This document shows positions 10,286 through 19,489 of a stretch of DNA of 64,000 bases, one piece after another (the first letter of the stretch is position 1; every line of letters begins with the position of its first letter). The translations under genes were made by a program, and so were the position numbers. Under the pieces are notes generated by a model. The model was not told where the DNA came from, did not search any database, and worked only from the letters and a program-made list of their open reading frames with translations. The DNA is from Microbacterium oxydans (lineage in GTDB: Bacteria > Actinomycetota > Actinomycetes > Actinomycetales > Microbacteriaceae), in the NCBI RefSeq assembly GCF_026559675.1, contig NZ_CP092891.1:186001-250000 (forward strand), written 5' to 3'.

Positions 10286-11023
10286 TCAGCCGTTCAGGCG
10301 CGCCGTCGCGATCAGGCCCTCGAGCAGTGCGGTGGTGCGTGCGCGCGGTCCTTCGGGACGGATGCCGAGGGCGGCCGCCAGCTCGAGCGCGAGGACGGCG
10401 TGACCGGTCGTGTTCGGGTGGAACGGGTCGTTCATCAGCCCCCACGGCACTCCGCCGGCACCGAGCTCGGCGAAGCGGGCGTACTGATCCACGAGGATCA
10501 CGTCCTCGCTCGCCGCGACCTCGCGCACGGCGTCGGCGAACTCGCCGATCCGGGCGCGCTCCGGAGCGTTGCGCACATCGATCGCGGGCGGCGTCTGCAG
10601 CACCGGGACGGCGCCGATGGCCCGCACGCGGGCCACGAACTCCCGCAGCGACGCGGCGTAGTCGGACGCGGAGATGACCTCGCGCGGCCCGCCGTCCGAG
10701 GCGTCGTTCGTGCCGATCATGAGCGTCACGACATCGGGGTTCCAGTCCGCGACGCGGCGGTCCCAGTCGTCGAGGAGGTCGACGATGCGGTTGCCGCTGA
10801 TGGCCGTGTTCAGCACGATGTCGCGCACGCGCTCCAGCTCGCCGCGGATCAGCTCGTGCAGGTGCTCCGGATAGCTGCGACCACCCTGGGTGTGCACGAG
10901 GCCGTGGGTGATGGAGTCGCCCGTGATGATCCAGTTCCGCGGCGCGGGGTCCGCGAGTGCGGCGGCGATGCGGCGGAGGTCGGAGACGGCGGATGCGGTG
11001 GCGGGGGATTCGGCGTTCGACAC
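10286..11023 (-). CDS. SGNH/GDSL-type hydrolase
   Basis: 245-residue esterase-like enzyme. All four SGNH blocks are present: the nucleophile in ITGDSITHG (about 35-43), Gly in the AISGNRI region, Asn in MIGTNDA, and the Asp/His pair in NDPFHPNTTGHAVL (about 205-218). There is no signal peptide, so an intracellular acyl or acetyl esterase, perhaps acting on a carbohydrate ester, is likely. It is a single gene divergent from the epimerase gene at 11225, with 201 bp between them that must hold both promoters. Substrate unknown. Confidence 0.88.
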   Translation of the reverse strand: MSNAESPATASAVSDLRRIAAALADPAPRNWIITGDSITHGLVHTQGGRSYPEHLHELIRGELERVRDIVLNTAISGNRIVDLLDDWDRRVADWNPDVVTLMIGTNDASDGGPREVISASDYAASLREFVARVRAIGAVPVLQTPPAIDVRNAPERARIGEFADAVREVAASEDVILVDQYARFAELGAGGVPWGLMNDPFHPNTTGHAVLALELAAALGIRPEGPRARTTALLEGLIATARLNG

Positions 11024-11224
11024 GGCTCCGAGCCTAGTGGCCGCGGTGCTTCTGCCGACGTATGCCGGAACGTCGATATGCGTGCAGAGATGGGCACGGG
11101 CGATGGGGAAGACGGCGGGTACTGTCGGTTCCTCATTGCCCGCGGCGCGTACCGCACCGCAGGCACCTCACAACTCATCACGTCGGCCACGGGGTCCACC
11201 CGGGGGCTGATCGAGGTACCCAAA

Positions 11225-12364
11225 ATGAAGCTCTCCACACCGCCCGAGGCCGTCGAACTGCCGAAGTCTTCGGTGATGATCGTGTTCGGCACCCGGCCCG
11301 AGATCGTCAAGCTCGCCCCGCTGGTGCGCTGCCTCGGCGACGCCGCGTACGTCGTCCACACCGGCCAGCACTACGACCGCGGGATGTCGGAGGTGTTCCT
11401 GCACTCGTGCGGGATCGAGCGGGTGCATCGACGGCTCCGTGTCGGTGGTCTGCCGCGGGCGGCGCAGATCGGACGCGGCGCGGAGCAGATCGCGGAGGCG
11501 ATCGCCCAGGTCGAGCCGCAGTACGTCGTCGTCCAGGGGGACACGAACGCGACGATCGCCGCCGCGCTCGCCGCGAACGCCGCCGGTGTGCGGCTCGGAC
11601 ACGTCGAAGCAGGGCTTCGCGCGGACGACCGCCGCATGCCGGAGGAGCACAACCGGGTGATGGTCGACCACATCGCCGATGACCTGTACGCCGCGACCGA
11701 GGCCAACCGTGACAACCTCCTCGCCGAGGGCATCGACGACGACCGCATCCTCGTCACGGGCAACCCCGTCGTCGAGGCCGTCCGGATGCAGCGGGCCGCC
11801 GCCGGGCCCGACCGCGACGAGCTCGAGCGACTCGGTCTCCGGTCGGCGCACTACGTGCTCGCGACGCTGCACCGGCAGGAGAACGTCGACACCCCGGACA
11901 ACCTCCTCACCACGCTGCACGCGTTCAACGAGATCGCCGCGTCGGGGTGGCCGGTGATCTTCCCCGTGCATCCGCGTACGCGGGCGATGCTGACCGCGCT
12001 CGACGCCGAGCACCTGCTGGACGGCCTGGTCTCCGAGGAACCGTACACGTACGAGCGGTTCCTCGCCCTCGCGGCCAATGCCGCGCTGCTGGTCTCGGAC
12101 TCCGGCGGTATCCAGGAGGAGGCCACGGTGCTCGGCCGCACGGTCCTCGTGGTCCGGGACTCGACCGAACGACCGGAGGCCCTGGGCTCCTTCACGCGCC
12201 TGGTCACGCCGCAGACGCTCGCGGGCGAGGCCGCCGCCGTGCTCTCCTCCGTGGAGAAGAACCTCGCCGGGCTGGTCGCCCTGCCCTCCCCGTTCGGCGA
12301 TGGCCACGCGACGGAGCGCATCGCGGAGCACATCCGCTCCGCGATCACGGCCGAGGCCGCCTGA
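11225..12364 (+). CDS. wecB: UDP-N-acetylglucosamine 2-epimerase (non-hydrolysing)
   Basis: 379 residues. Interconverts UDP-GlcNAc and UDP-ManNAc, feeding cell-surface polysaccharide. Motifs of the family: VFGTRPEIVKLAPL at about 20-33, GQHYD, QGDTNATIAAALAA (catalytic Asp), HVEAGLR (Glu), MPEEHNR (Glu), TLHRQEN (His) and SDSGGIQEEATVLG for UDP binding. ATG 11225 lies at the end of an otherwise non-coding leader. The next gene, a GT2 glycosyltransferase, begins 40 bp downstream, so the two probably form a glycan operon. A short ATG frame (10 codons) overlaps this stop at 12364. Confidence 0.93.
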   Translation: MKLSTPPEAVELPKSSVMIVFGTRPEIVKLAPLVRCLGDAAYVVHTGQHYDRGMSEVFLHSCGIERVHRRLRVGGLPRAAQIGRGAEQIAEAIAQVEPQYVVVQGDTNATIAAALAANAAGVRLGHVEAGLRADDRRMPEEHNRVMVDHIADDLYAATEANRDNLLAEGIDDDRILVTGNPVVEAVRMQRAAAGPDRDELERLGLRSAHYVLATLHRQENVDTPDNLLTTLHAFNEIAASGWPVIFPVHPRTRAMLTALDAEHLLDGLVSEEPYTYERFLALAANAALLVSDSGGIQEEATVLGRTVLVVRDSTERPEALGSFTRLVTPQTLAGEAAAVLSSVEKNLAGLVALPSPFGDGHATERIAEHIRSAITAEAA

Positions 12365-12403
12365 TGTCCGTGTCGTCCGCCGCCCCTGCGCGCTGAGGCC
12401 GCC

Positions 12404-13752
12404 GTGCTCGCCATCGCCGGGACGTACTCGCTCCTCATCACCCTCGCGTTCATCGTCTACGTGATCCTGATCGTGGTCCCCTTCCTTCGCCGCACGCCCG
12501 ACCCGGAAGGACCGGTCGATGCGTTCGAGTGGCACATGTTCGTGCCGTGCCGCGACGAGGAGGTCGTCATCGGGCGCACGATCCGCATGCTCCGCACCAC
12601 GGTTCCGCAGGCCCATGTCTGGGTGATCGACGACGACAGCGACGACGGGACGGCGGCGATCGTGCAGGCGGCCGCCGACGCGGACACCTTCGTGCATCTC
12701 GTGCAGCGGCGTCGGCCGGAAGCCCGGACCGGAAAGGGCGATGCGCTCAACGCCGCGTACTTCGCGATGAACGCCTTCCTCCCCGCCGGCACCGACCGGT
12801 CGCGCGTCGTCGCCTGCGTGGTCGACGCCGACGGCGAGGTGGCCGAGAACATCCTCCGGCAGGCCGCCTCCCCGAAAGCGTTCGGGGATCCCGAGGTCGG
12901 CGCGGCGCAGGTCACCGTCTACATGAAGAACCGTGATGACCGCCGGCCCGTGGCGGGTGCCGGGCGTGCGAGGAACGCCTTCGGCCGCTTCCTCATCCGG
13001 ATGCAGGACATGGAGTTCCGGGGCCAGATCGCCGCGGTCCAGGCGCTTCGCGGGTGGACGCAGACGGTGGGTCTCGGAGGGAACGGCCAGTTCACGCGCC
13101 TCTCCGTCCTGGACGACATCGCCGCGCGGTCCGATCGGCCCTGGCACGGCTCCCTCCTGGAGGACTACGAGCTGGGGATCCACATCCTGCTCGCGGGGCA
13201 CAAGAACCGTCATCTGCACGACACGTACGTCGCTCAGGAGGCCCTGCACGACTTCCGGAGGTTCGCGGTGCAGCGCACCCGGTGGGCGCAGGGGAACATG
13301 CAGTGCATCCGCTACATCCCCGAGATCGTCCGCTCCCGGAAGCTCTCGATCGTCGGCGTCCTCGAGGTCTGCTACTACCTGCTGCTTCCGGTCTTCCAGG
13401 TCCTCGCCTGCGTCGCGGCGGTGACCCTCCTCATCGGCGCGACCGTGGGGCTCCTCACCGGGACGCTCGTCGTGCCGTTGACCTCCCTCCTGCTCTTCGT
13501 GGTCCTGTATCTCGTGCTGGGCATCGGCCCGTTCGTCGTGTGGGGGCCGATCTACCGCCGTCACAGCGAGCCCGGGATCGGGTTCTGGCGTGCCGTCCTC
13601 TGGGGGATCGGGGTGTGTGGCTGTACGACTACTACGTGTACGTGGCGGGAGCTCGCGCGGTCTATCGGATCGTACGCGGACGCAACGGGTGGGCGAAGAC
13701 CCGGCGCAATGATGAGGTCGACGTGGCCGGCCTGGTCGCGAAGGACGCATGA
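12404..13752 (+). pseudogene. GT2 membrane glycosyltransferase with a 3' frameshift
   Basis: Family-2 processive-type glycosyltransferase. An N-terminal membrane helix (about 8-28) precedes the GT-A domain with WVIDDDSDDGT (about 74-84), VVDADGE, LLEDYELG (catalytic ED) and QRTRWAQGN (QxxRW). Two or three C-terminal membrane helices follow. After LWGIGV (about 13615) the reading frame runs into Cys/Thr/Arg-rich nonsense, while the frame shifted by one base continues with VWLYDYYVYVAG and ends at TGA 13752. One base therefore appears to be missing around 13608-13617, in or next to a G run. Either a sequencing/assembly error or a true mutation; function is probably glycan polymerisation with WecB. 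GTG 12404 is a weak start; ATG 12364 would need a further frame change. Confidence 0.82.
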
Positions 13753-13815
13753 GGGGCGCGTGGGATACGGTGGGCGGGTGAGCCCTGAGTCGGATAGACG
13801 CTAGATCGCGGGTGT

Positions 13816-13834
13816 GAGCGCACGTCGTGCGCTC
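13816..13834. repeat. 19-bp inverted repeat upstream of MFS gene
   Basis: Arms GAGCGCACG and CGTGCGCTC around a single T. It lies between the GT2 stop (13752) and the MFS start (13914). It could be a regulator site or part of a terminator; there is no U-run. Confidence 0.5.
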
Positions 13835-13871
13835 CCCGCATCCTCGTCGACCTCTCTCACCTGCCGCTCGG

Positions 13872-13887
13872 CGCGCTCCGGAGCGCG
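13872..13887. promoter_or_regulatory. Perfect 16-bp palindrome, possible operator
   Basis: CGCGCTCCGGAGCGCG is perfectly self-complementary and ends 26 bp before the MFS start codon. Placement fits a repressor site for an efflux gene, but no adjacent regulator gene is present and GC-rich palindromes also arise by chance. Confidence 0.4.
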
Positions 13888-13913
13888 TGCGGCTCTGCGC
13901 GTCTGGATGCACC

Positions 13914-15046
13914 ATGCCGTTCCTCGTTCCCGTCCTCGCTCTGGCGATCTTCGCCCAGGGCACCAGCGAGTTCATGCTCGCCGGCCTTCTCCTCCCTCTG
14001 TCCGCCGATCTCGACGTCGATCCGTCCACCGCCGGCCTCCTGACCTCCGCCTTCGCGGTCGGCATGGTCGTCGGCGCCCCGCTGATGGCCGTTTTCGCCA
14101 GCCGGTGGCGTCCGCGGTCGGCCCTCGTGCTGCTGCTCGCGGCCTTCATCACCGCGCACGTGGTCGGCGCCGTCGCGTCATCGTTCGCGCTGCTCCTCGT
14201 CACTCGAATCCTCGCCGCGCTGGCCAACGCCGGCTTCCTGGCGATCGCCCTCGCCACCGTGCGGAGTGTCATCACCCCGGCGCAGACGACCCGCGCGGTC
14301 GCGGTCCTGCTCGGGGGCACGACGTTGGCGACGATCGTGGGGGTCCCGCCGGTGCGATGCTCGCCACGGCCTTCGGCTGGCGCTCCACCTTCTGGGCCGT
14401 CGTCGTGCTGTGCCTTCCCGCCGTCGTGGCGCTGCTCCTGGACCGGACGCTCGGCGCCGTTCCCCGTGCGCCGCAGGTCCATCTGCGTGGGGAGCTCGTG
14501 GAGCTGCGACGCCGCTCGGTATTGGTGGCCGTGGTGCTCGCCGTGCTCGTCAATGCGGCGACCTTCGGGGTCTTCACGTTCCTCGCCGTCATCGGGGCGG
14601 ATGCCGGCATCGACGCATCCTGGATCCCGCTGCTGCTCGCCGTCTTCGGGGTCGGCGCCTTCCTGGGCGTGACGGCCACCGGGCGATGGGCCGCGCGCTT
14701 CGATCGCGCCTGGGTCGTGATCGGCTCCGTGGCGACCACCGCGGTCTGGGCGCTGTTCGGGCTCGCGGTCGGATCGGTCCCGGCGGTCTTCGTCGGTGCG
14801 CTGATCGGCGGGATGCTGTCGTTCGCGGTCGGCTCCTCGCTGATCGCGCGCATCGTCGGCCAGGCGTCGGGGGCGCCGGTGCTCGGCGGTGCCTATGCCA
14901 CGGCGGCACTGAACCTCGGGGCGGTCGGCGGACCGGTGCTCGCCGGCATCGCGTACTCGGGCGCCGGCGCATCCGGCATCCTGTCCGTCGCGGCGATCCT
15001 CACCGCCCTCGCCGTGCTCCTCTCACCTCTGCTGCCACGAGGATGA
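13914..15046 (+). pseudogene. MFS drug-efflux protein (Cmx/CmlR-like) with internal frameshift
   Basis: DHA1-type MFS transporter, about 378 residues when the frame is repaired. The first part (13914 to about 14350) gives MPFLVPVLALAIFAQGTSEF, LLTSAFAVGMVVGAPLMA and LGGTTLATIVGVP. The expected continuation AGAMLATAFGWR is found only in the frame shifted by one base, which then runs cleanly to TGA 15046. One base (probably a G in CCGGCC) is missing near 14348-14354. With the frame restored there are 12 membrane helices and close resemblance to chloramphenicol-efflux family members. As written, the protein would be truncated after about six helices. Confidence 0.85.
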
Positions 15047-15084
15047 CCGCCCCGGGGCCGCGACGGATGCGAAAGACTGGGGGT

Positions 15085-15624
15085 ATGACTTCGTCTGCAC
15101 TCGACACGCTCCTGGCCCGCATCGTCGAAAGCGGCCTGCTCGAAGACCCCGTCGCCGAGAACGGCCTGGTGTACGGGCGTGCCAGCATCGACGCCGCCGG
15201 AACCGTCGTGAACGTGAACGTCGACCCCGAGCTCGAGGACGACGACGAGCACGGCGAGGATCTCGACCACGATGCCCTGATCGCGGCGCTCGCCCGCATC
15301 CTCTCGGTAAGCGAGTCTCGCTGGCGGGCCGTGATCGACGAGGTCGCGACCGACATCGACGATGCCGTCGAGGATGAGCCCGTGGTCGAGCAGATCGACC
15401 TGCGTGACGACCTCGAGGCCACCTCCGTCGTGGTGTTCGCCGATGCCGCGCTGCTCGCGTTCCTCGCGCCGAAGCAGTTCCCCGACTCGCGGATCCTCGT
15501 GCAGCTGGATGAGGAGCTGGAGGTCGAGGGCGTCGAGGTGCGGGATCTCGACGGCGTCGAGACCATCGAGTTCGACACCCTCGACGAGCTGCTCGACGAG
15601 ATCAGCCGCGCCGACGAGAACTGA
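15085..15624 (+). CDS. Highly acidic cytosolic protein of unknown function
   Basis: 179 residues starting at ATG 15085. Extremely rich in Asp and Glu (for example ELEDDDEHGEDLDHD near residue 50 and DEVATDIDDAVEDEP near 87-101), with no signal peptide or membrane helix. Alternating hydrophobic/acidic segments toward the end (VQLDEELEVEGVEVRDLDGV) suggest a beta-rich fold. I do not recognise the family. It precedes the GH15 gene by 25 bp on the same strand, so cotranscription is likely, but no functional link is evident. Confidence 0.75.
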   Translation: MTSSALDTLLARIVESGLLEDPVAENGLVYGRASIDAAGTVVNVNVDPELEDDDEHGEDLDHDALIAALARILSVSESRWRAVIDEVATDIDDAVEDEPVVEQIDLRDDLEATSVVVFADAALLAFLAPKQFPDSRILVQLDEELEVEGVEVRDLDGVETIEFDTLDELLDEISRADEN

Positions 15625-15649
15625 TCGACGGCAGAAGCGGCGCGACGCC

Positions 15650-17467
15650 ATGGTGACTCTCGCTCCCGATGCGGGCACGCGCATCGAGGACTACGCCCTT
15701 CTGAGCAACTGTCGCACGGCGGCGCTGGTCTCCACGGCGGGGAGCATCGACTGGCTGTGCCTGCCGCGGCTCGATTCGGCGTCGACGTTCGGGGCGGTGC
15801 TCGGCGACGAGTCGCACGGGCGATGGCTGCTGCGTCCGACGGATCAGGCGGCGGTGCGCACGCGGCGATACGACGGCGATACTTTCGTGCTCATCACCCG
15901 CTGGGAGAGTCCGGATGCCGTCGCCGAGGTGCACGACTTCATGCCGATCGGACTCGACCCGGATGCGACGATCCGGCGGACCGACCTGATCCGCCGGGTC
16001 GTCGGCATCCGCGGGACGATGACCTTCGAGCAGCGTCTGAGCATCCGTTTCGACTACGCCAGGGTGATGCCCTGGGTGCGCCAGGTCGGGACGGACGCCG
16101 AACCGTGCCTGGTCGCGATGGGCGGACCGGACGCCGTCGCCCTGCGCGGTGCGGCGCTGAAGGCCGTCGATCATCAGCACCGGGGCGAGGTGACGGTTGA
16201 GGCGGGTGAGGTGCGAGACCTGCAGCTCACCTGGTTCCCCTCGCATCTCGAGGTTCCGCCGACGCTCGACGTCGAGAAGGAGGTCGCCGAGACGAAGGCC
16301 TGGTGGCAGGAATGGGCGGAGCGGATCTCGCACGACGGCCCTCACCGGGATGAGGTGGTCAGGTCGCTGCTGATCCTGCGGGCGCTCACCAACCACGAGA
16401 CGGGCGGTATCGCTGCGGCGGCGACCATGGCGCTGCCCGAGGAGATCGGGGGCGTGCGCAACTGGGACTACCGGTACGTCTGGCTGCGCGATGCCGCCCT
16501 CACCCTCGAGGCGTTGCTCGCCCACGGGTTCCTCGCGGTGGCGGGGCAGTGGCGCGAATGGCTGCTGCGGGCGGTCGCCGGGGACCCGGCCGATCTCCAG
16601 ATCATGTACGGCCCGGCGGGAGAGCGGGACCTCCCGGAGCGCATCCTCCCCGGATTCCCGGGATACGAGGGTTCGGCGCCGGTGCGGATCGGCAACGGCG
16701 CGGCGGAGCAGTACCAGGCGGATGTCGTCGGGGAGGTGCTGGTGACGCTGTCGGCAGCGCGGGCGGCGGGACTCGACGAGTCGGCCTTCTCGTGGCCGCT
16801 GGAGCGGGAGCTGGTGCGGTTCGCCTCCGAACAGATCGAGCGCCCGGATCAGGGGCTGTGGGAGATCCGCGGGGAACCGCAGCTCTTCACGCACTCGCGG
16901 GTGATGATGTGGGCGGCGTTCGACCGAGCGGTGGTCGCGGTGGAGGAGTTCGGCCTCACCGGTCCCGTCGAACGGTGGCGCGGACTGCGCGACCGGATGC
17001 GCGAGGAGATCGACCGGCACGGCGTCGTCGACGGCCACTTCGTGCAGCACTACGGAACGACGGAGGTCGACGCGTCGCTGCTGCTCCTTCCGCAGGTGGG
17101 GTACTGCCCGCCGGACGACCCGCGCATGCTGGCGACGGTCGAGCGCATCGAGCAGACGTTGATGGCGGACGGGCTGGTGCGCCGCTACCGCACCGGTACC
17201 GGTATCGACGGCCTCTCCGGGTCTGAGGGTGCGTTCCTGGCGTGCTCGTTCTGGCTGGTCGAGCAGTACGCCGTGACCGGTCGGCTCGACGAGGCCCATG
17301 CGCTCATGGGGCGGCTGTGCGGGCTGGCGAATGACGTGGGCATGCTCTCCGAGGAGTACGACCCGGTGTCGGCGCGGCAGCTTGGCAACACCCCGCAGGC
17401 GTTCTCGCACCTCGCGCTGGTCCGCGCAGCCGATGCCCTGGCACGGACCGAGCACCGGTCGCGATGA
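15650..17467 (+). CDS. Glycoside hydrolase family 15 protein (glucoamylase/trehalase-like)
   Basis: 605 residues. The N-terminal beta-sandwich (about 1-210; IEDYALLSNCRTAALVSTAGSIDWLCLPR) is typical of bacterial GH15 enzymes. It is followed by an (alpha/alpha)6 barrel with RNWDYRYVWLRDAA at about 278-291 and LSEEYDPVSARQLGN near 565-580, which hold the general acid and base glutamates in the family. Actinobacterial members include trehalases and glucoamylase-like enzymes; which one this is cannot be told here. No signal peptide, so the substrate is intracellular (trehalose or glycogen-derived). It is followed by a strong bidirectional terminator. Confidence 0.9.
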   Translation: MVTLAPDAGTRIEDYALLSNCRTAALVSTAGSIDWLCLPRLDSASTFGAVLGDESHGRWLLRPTDQAAVRTRRYDGDTFVLITRWESPDAVAEVHDFMPIGLDPDATIRRTDLIRRVVGIRGTMTFEQRLSIRFDYARVMPWVRQVGTDAEPCLVAMGGPDAVALRGAALKAVDHQHRGEVTVEAGEVRDLQLTWFPSHLEVPPTLDVEKEVAETKAWWQEWAERISHDGPHRDEVVRSLLILRALTNHETGGIAAAATMALPEEIGGVRNWDYRYVWLRDAALTLEALLAHGFLAVAGQWREWLLRAVAGDPADLQIMYGPAGERDLPERILPGFPGYEGSAPVRIGNGAAEQYQADVVGEVLVTLSAARAAGLDESAFSWPLERELVRFASEQIERPDQGLWEIRGEPQLFTHSRVMMWAAFDRAVVAVEEFGLTGPVERWRGLRDRMREEIDRHGVVDGHFVQHYGTTEVDASLLLLPQVGYCPPDDPRMLATVERIEQTLMADGLVRRYRTGTGIDGLSGSEGAFLACSFWLVEQYAVTGRLDEAHALMGRLCGLANDVGMLSEEYDPVSARQLGNTPQAFSHLALVRAADALARTEHRSR

Positions 17468-17534
17468 GACCTCGCCGGTCGGGCGAGAGCCGCCGACCCG
17501 TCGCCCCAGACGGGGCGTCTGCTCCGAAGAACGA

Positions 17535-17564
17535 CGCCCCCACCTGATTCCGCAGGTGGGGGCG
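17535..17564. terminator. Bidirectional rho-independent-like terminator
   Basis: A perfect 12-bp stem CGCCCCCACCTG / CAGGTGGGGGCG with a 6-nt loop, set between the convergent GH15 and corA genes. It lacks a clear U-run, as is common in actinobacteria. Confidence 0.8.
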
Positions 17565-17581
17565 CGACATCGTGCGGCCGG

Positions 17582-18586
17582 TCAGAGCCACTTCTTGTAC
17601 TTGAACACCCCGAAAAGGCCGACGGCGAAGGCGGCCATCGCGCCGATGGCCATCGGGTAGCCGAAGGCCCAGTGCAGCTCGGGCATCACGTCGAAGTTCA
17701 TCCCGTACACGGTGCCGACGAGCGTCGGGGCGAAGATGATGGCCGCCCACGAGGAGATCTTCTTGATCTCGTCGTTCTGTGCGAGACCGGCCTCGGTCTG
17801 ACGGCGGGCGACCAGCGCCGAGTGCACGGTCAGCGCGTTCTCGAGGATCGCCCGGAAGGAGTCGATCTTCTCGTTGACGCGGATCGTGTGGTCGAGCACA
17901 TCGCGCAGGGAGCGCTGCAGCTCCTCGTCGATGCGGTACTTCTCCGACCCGCGACGCAGCCACTCCAGCATCCCGTTCAGCGGGTGCACCGCACGCTGGA
18001 AGTTGATGACCTCGCGGGAGAGCTCGTAGATGCGACGCGAGAGCGCGCTGTCGTCGTCGCCGTCGCCGAAGAGCTGGTCCTCGATCTCGTCGATGTCGTT
18101 CAGCAGCCCGGCCACGATCGGCTCGTACCCGTCGACGACCTCATCGAGGATCGCGTAGAGCACGGCCTCCGGACCCATCGCGAGCAGCCCGGGGTTCGCC
18201 TCCATGCGGGCGCGCACGGCGGCGAGGTTGGGCGACTCGGCGTGCCGGATCGTCACCACGAAGTCGGGGCCGACGAACAGGTGCAGCTCGCCGAACTCGA
18301 TCGACTCCTGCTCGTCGCGATAGCGGGCGGGCCGCAGCACCGCGAACAGGGTGTCTCCGTAGCGCTCCACCTTCGAGCGCTGGTGTCCGGAGAGCGCGTC
18401 CTCGACGGCGAGCGGATGCAGGTCGAACTCGCGAGCGACGGACGCCACTTCCTCAGGGCTCGGCCGGTACAGGCCGATCCACGCGATTCCCCCGGCAGCG
18501 TCCAGCATCCGGTAGGTCTCGTCCAGGTTCTTGGGGGTCTCCACGCGACGTCCGTGGACGTACACGCCGTTGTCGATGAGCGCCAT
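17582..18586 (-). CDS. corA: CorA-family magnesium/cobalt transporter
   Basis: 334 residues from ATG 18586 (GGAG 7 nt upstream; a longer in-frame start at 18613 lacks support). The long N-terminal cytoplasmic domain carries acidic and helical segments (about 1-270). The C-terminus has the two CorA helices separated by the signature YGMNF (GMN at about 295-297) and MPELHW. It ends in a basic KYKKWL tail. It forms a homopentameric Mg2+ channel in the membrane. A single gene, convergent with the GH15 gene. An 8-bp inverted repeat lies 22-49 bp upstream of its start. Confidence 0.94.
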   Translation of the reverse strand: MALIDNGVYVHGRRVETPKNLDETYRMLDAAGGIAWIGLYRPSPEEVASVAREFDLHPLAVEDALSGHQRSKVERYGDTLFAVLRPARYRDEQESIEFGELHLFVGPDFVVTIRHAESPNLAAVRARMEANPGLLAMGPEAVLYAILDEVVDGYEPIVAGLLNDIDEIEDQLFGDGDDDSALSRRIYELSREVINFQRAVHPLNGMLEWLRRGSEKYRIDEELQRSLRDVLDHTIRVNEKIDSFRAILENALTVHSALVARRQTEAGLAQNDEIKKISSWAAIIFAPTLVGTVYGMNFDVMPELHWAFGYPMAIGAMAAFAVGLFGVFKYKKWL

Positions 18587-18919
18587 GATGCGGCTCCGTT
18601 CTCGCAGGTGCACGGCAGCAGAGAGCTCCGTGCACGGATTCGTCAGGGGGCGGATGACGCCGCCGACGGCTGCGGAGAAGGACGTGCGAAAGCGGACCGG
18701 AAGGTCAACGCGCTAGCGCAGGGAGTCGCGACGCAGCGAAGGCGGCGTCGTAACTATCATCGGACATCGCCATCACCGCCTTTCGGGACTCTTCGGGGTC
18801 GAGCGACCCAACGGGTCAGCATACTCCTGCCACCTGGGCGCCGAGCACAGGATGACGAAGTCGCGGGGGGATCTTCGGGCGAGGTGTGACCTTCCGTGGG
18901 GCCGCGGACACTATGGAGT
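18587..18919. other. Intergenic region between divergent corA and ECF sigma gene
   Basis: This is the only gap above 300 bp. It holds the corA leader repeat (18608-18635), a GCGCTAGCGC palindrome (18710-18719), and presumably both promoters. No convincing ORF, tRNA or conserved RNA is visible. Confidence 0.6.
18608..18635. promoter_or_regulatory. Inverted repeat in the corA leader
   Basis: Arms GTGCACGG and CCGTGCAC with a 12-nt spacer, 22 bp upstream of the corA ATG. The same octamer recurs in the intergenic element at 33334-33411. It may be a leader hairpin or protein site; no Mg-sensing riboswitch is recognisable. Confidence 0.45.
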
Positions 18920-19489
18920 ATGGAACCAGTGGATGATCGGGGCGTCTGGCAGCAGGTGCTCGCGGGAGACGGCGATGCCTTCGGTATCGTCTGGGATCGG
19001 CATCGGGATCGCGTCTTCCGTCGTCTGCTGTCGGCGGGAAACACTCCGTCCGATGCCGAGGATCTGACCGCCGCCGTGTTCCTGGAGCTCTGGCGGAAGC
19101 GGACCGGAGTGAGGTTCGTCGACGGATCCCTGCTGCCGTGGCTCCTGGTGACGGCCCAGAACGTGCACCGCAACGCGAGCCGCGCTCGCCGCCGCTACCG
19201 GAGCTTCCTCGAGCGGATCCCGCGCCCGGAGCACGCGCCCGACCCGGCGGAGCTGATCGCCGAGAAGGACTCCGCCCGCACCCGCCGGGTCCGCGAGGTG
19301 CTCGGCGCAGCCCGGGAGCAGGATCGCCACCTCGCGGTGCTGACCGCGCTCGAGGGGTTCACCATCCGGGAGGCGGCAGCAGCCATCGGGATCAGCGAGC
19401 CGGCCGCGAAGATGCGGCTGTCCCGGCTCCGTGCCCGTCTCTCATCTTCTTCCCCTGACCTGACGCCGACGGAAGGAAGCGCATCATGA
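18920..19489 (+). CDS. ECF-type RNA polymerase sigma factor
   Basis: 189 residues. Sigma-70 region 2 lies at about 10-85 (WDRHRDRVFRRLL, DAEDLTAAVFLELW) and region 4 at about 128-178 (LTALEGFTIREAAAAIGISEPAAKMRLSRLRARL). Regions 1 and 3 are absent, as in ECF factors. The start ATG 18920 is chosen by homology of the N-terminus; its GGAG sits unusually close, so a leaderless or upstream start (GTG 18896) is possible. The stop overlaps the ATG of the next gene as ATGA, implying translational coupling with a membrane-anchored partner that may control it. Confidence 0.9.
   Translation: MEPVDDRGVWQQVLAGDGDAFGIVWDRHRDRVFRRLLSAGNTPSDAEDLTAAVFLELWRKRTGVRFVDGSLLPWLLVTAQNVHRNASRARRRYRSFLERIPRPEHAPDPAELIAEKDSARTRRVREVLGAAREQDRHLAVLTALEGFTIREAAAAIGISEPAAKMRLSRLRARLSSSSPDLTPTEGSAS

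Noticed and set aside
12364..12396. ATG overlapping the wecB stop as start of the GT2 gene
   Set aside because: It ends after 10 codons; using it would require another frameshift, for which there is no conserved-sequence evidence. Kept GTG 12404.
11168..14482. Very long open frame on the minus strand across the epimerase, GT2 and MFS genes
   Set aside because: It is antisense to well-supported genes; its translation is Arg/Glu/His-rich without motifs. High GC depletes stop codons on the opposite strand.
18587..18919. Magnesium riboswitch before corA
   Set aside because: No M-box-like or ykoK-like conserved segments could be recognised; only a short inverted repeat is present.
18852..19067. 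Small plus-strand ORF before and into the sigma factor gene
   Set aside because: Overlaps the sigma gene in another frame and shows no motif or ribosome-binding site.
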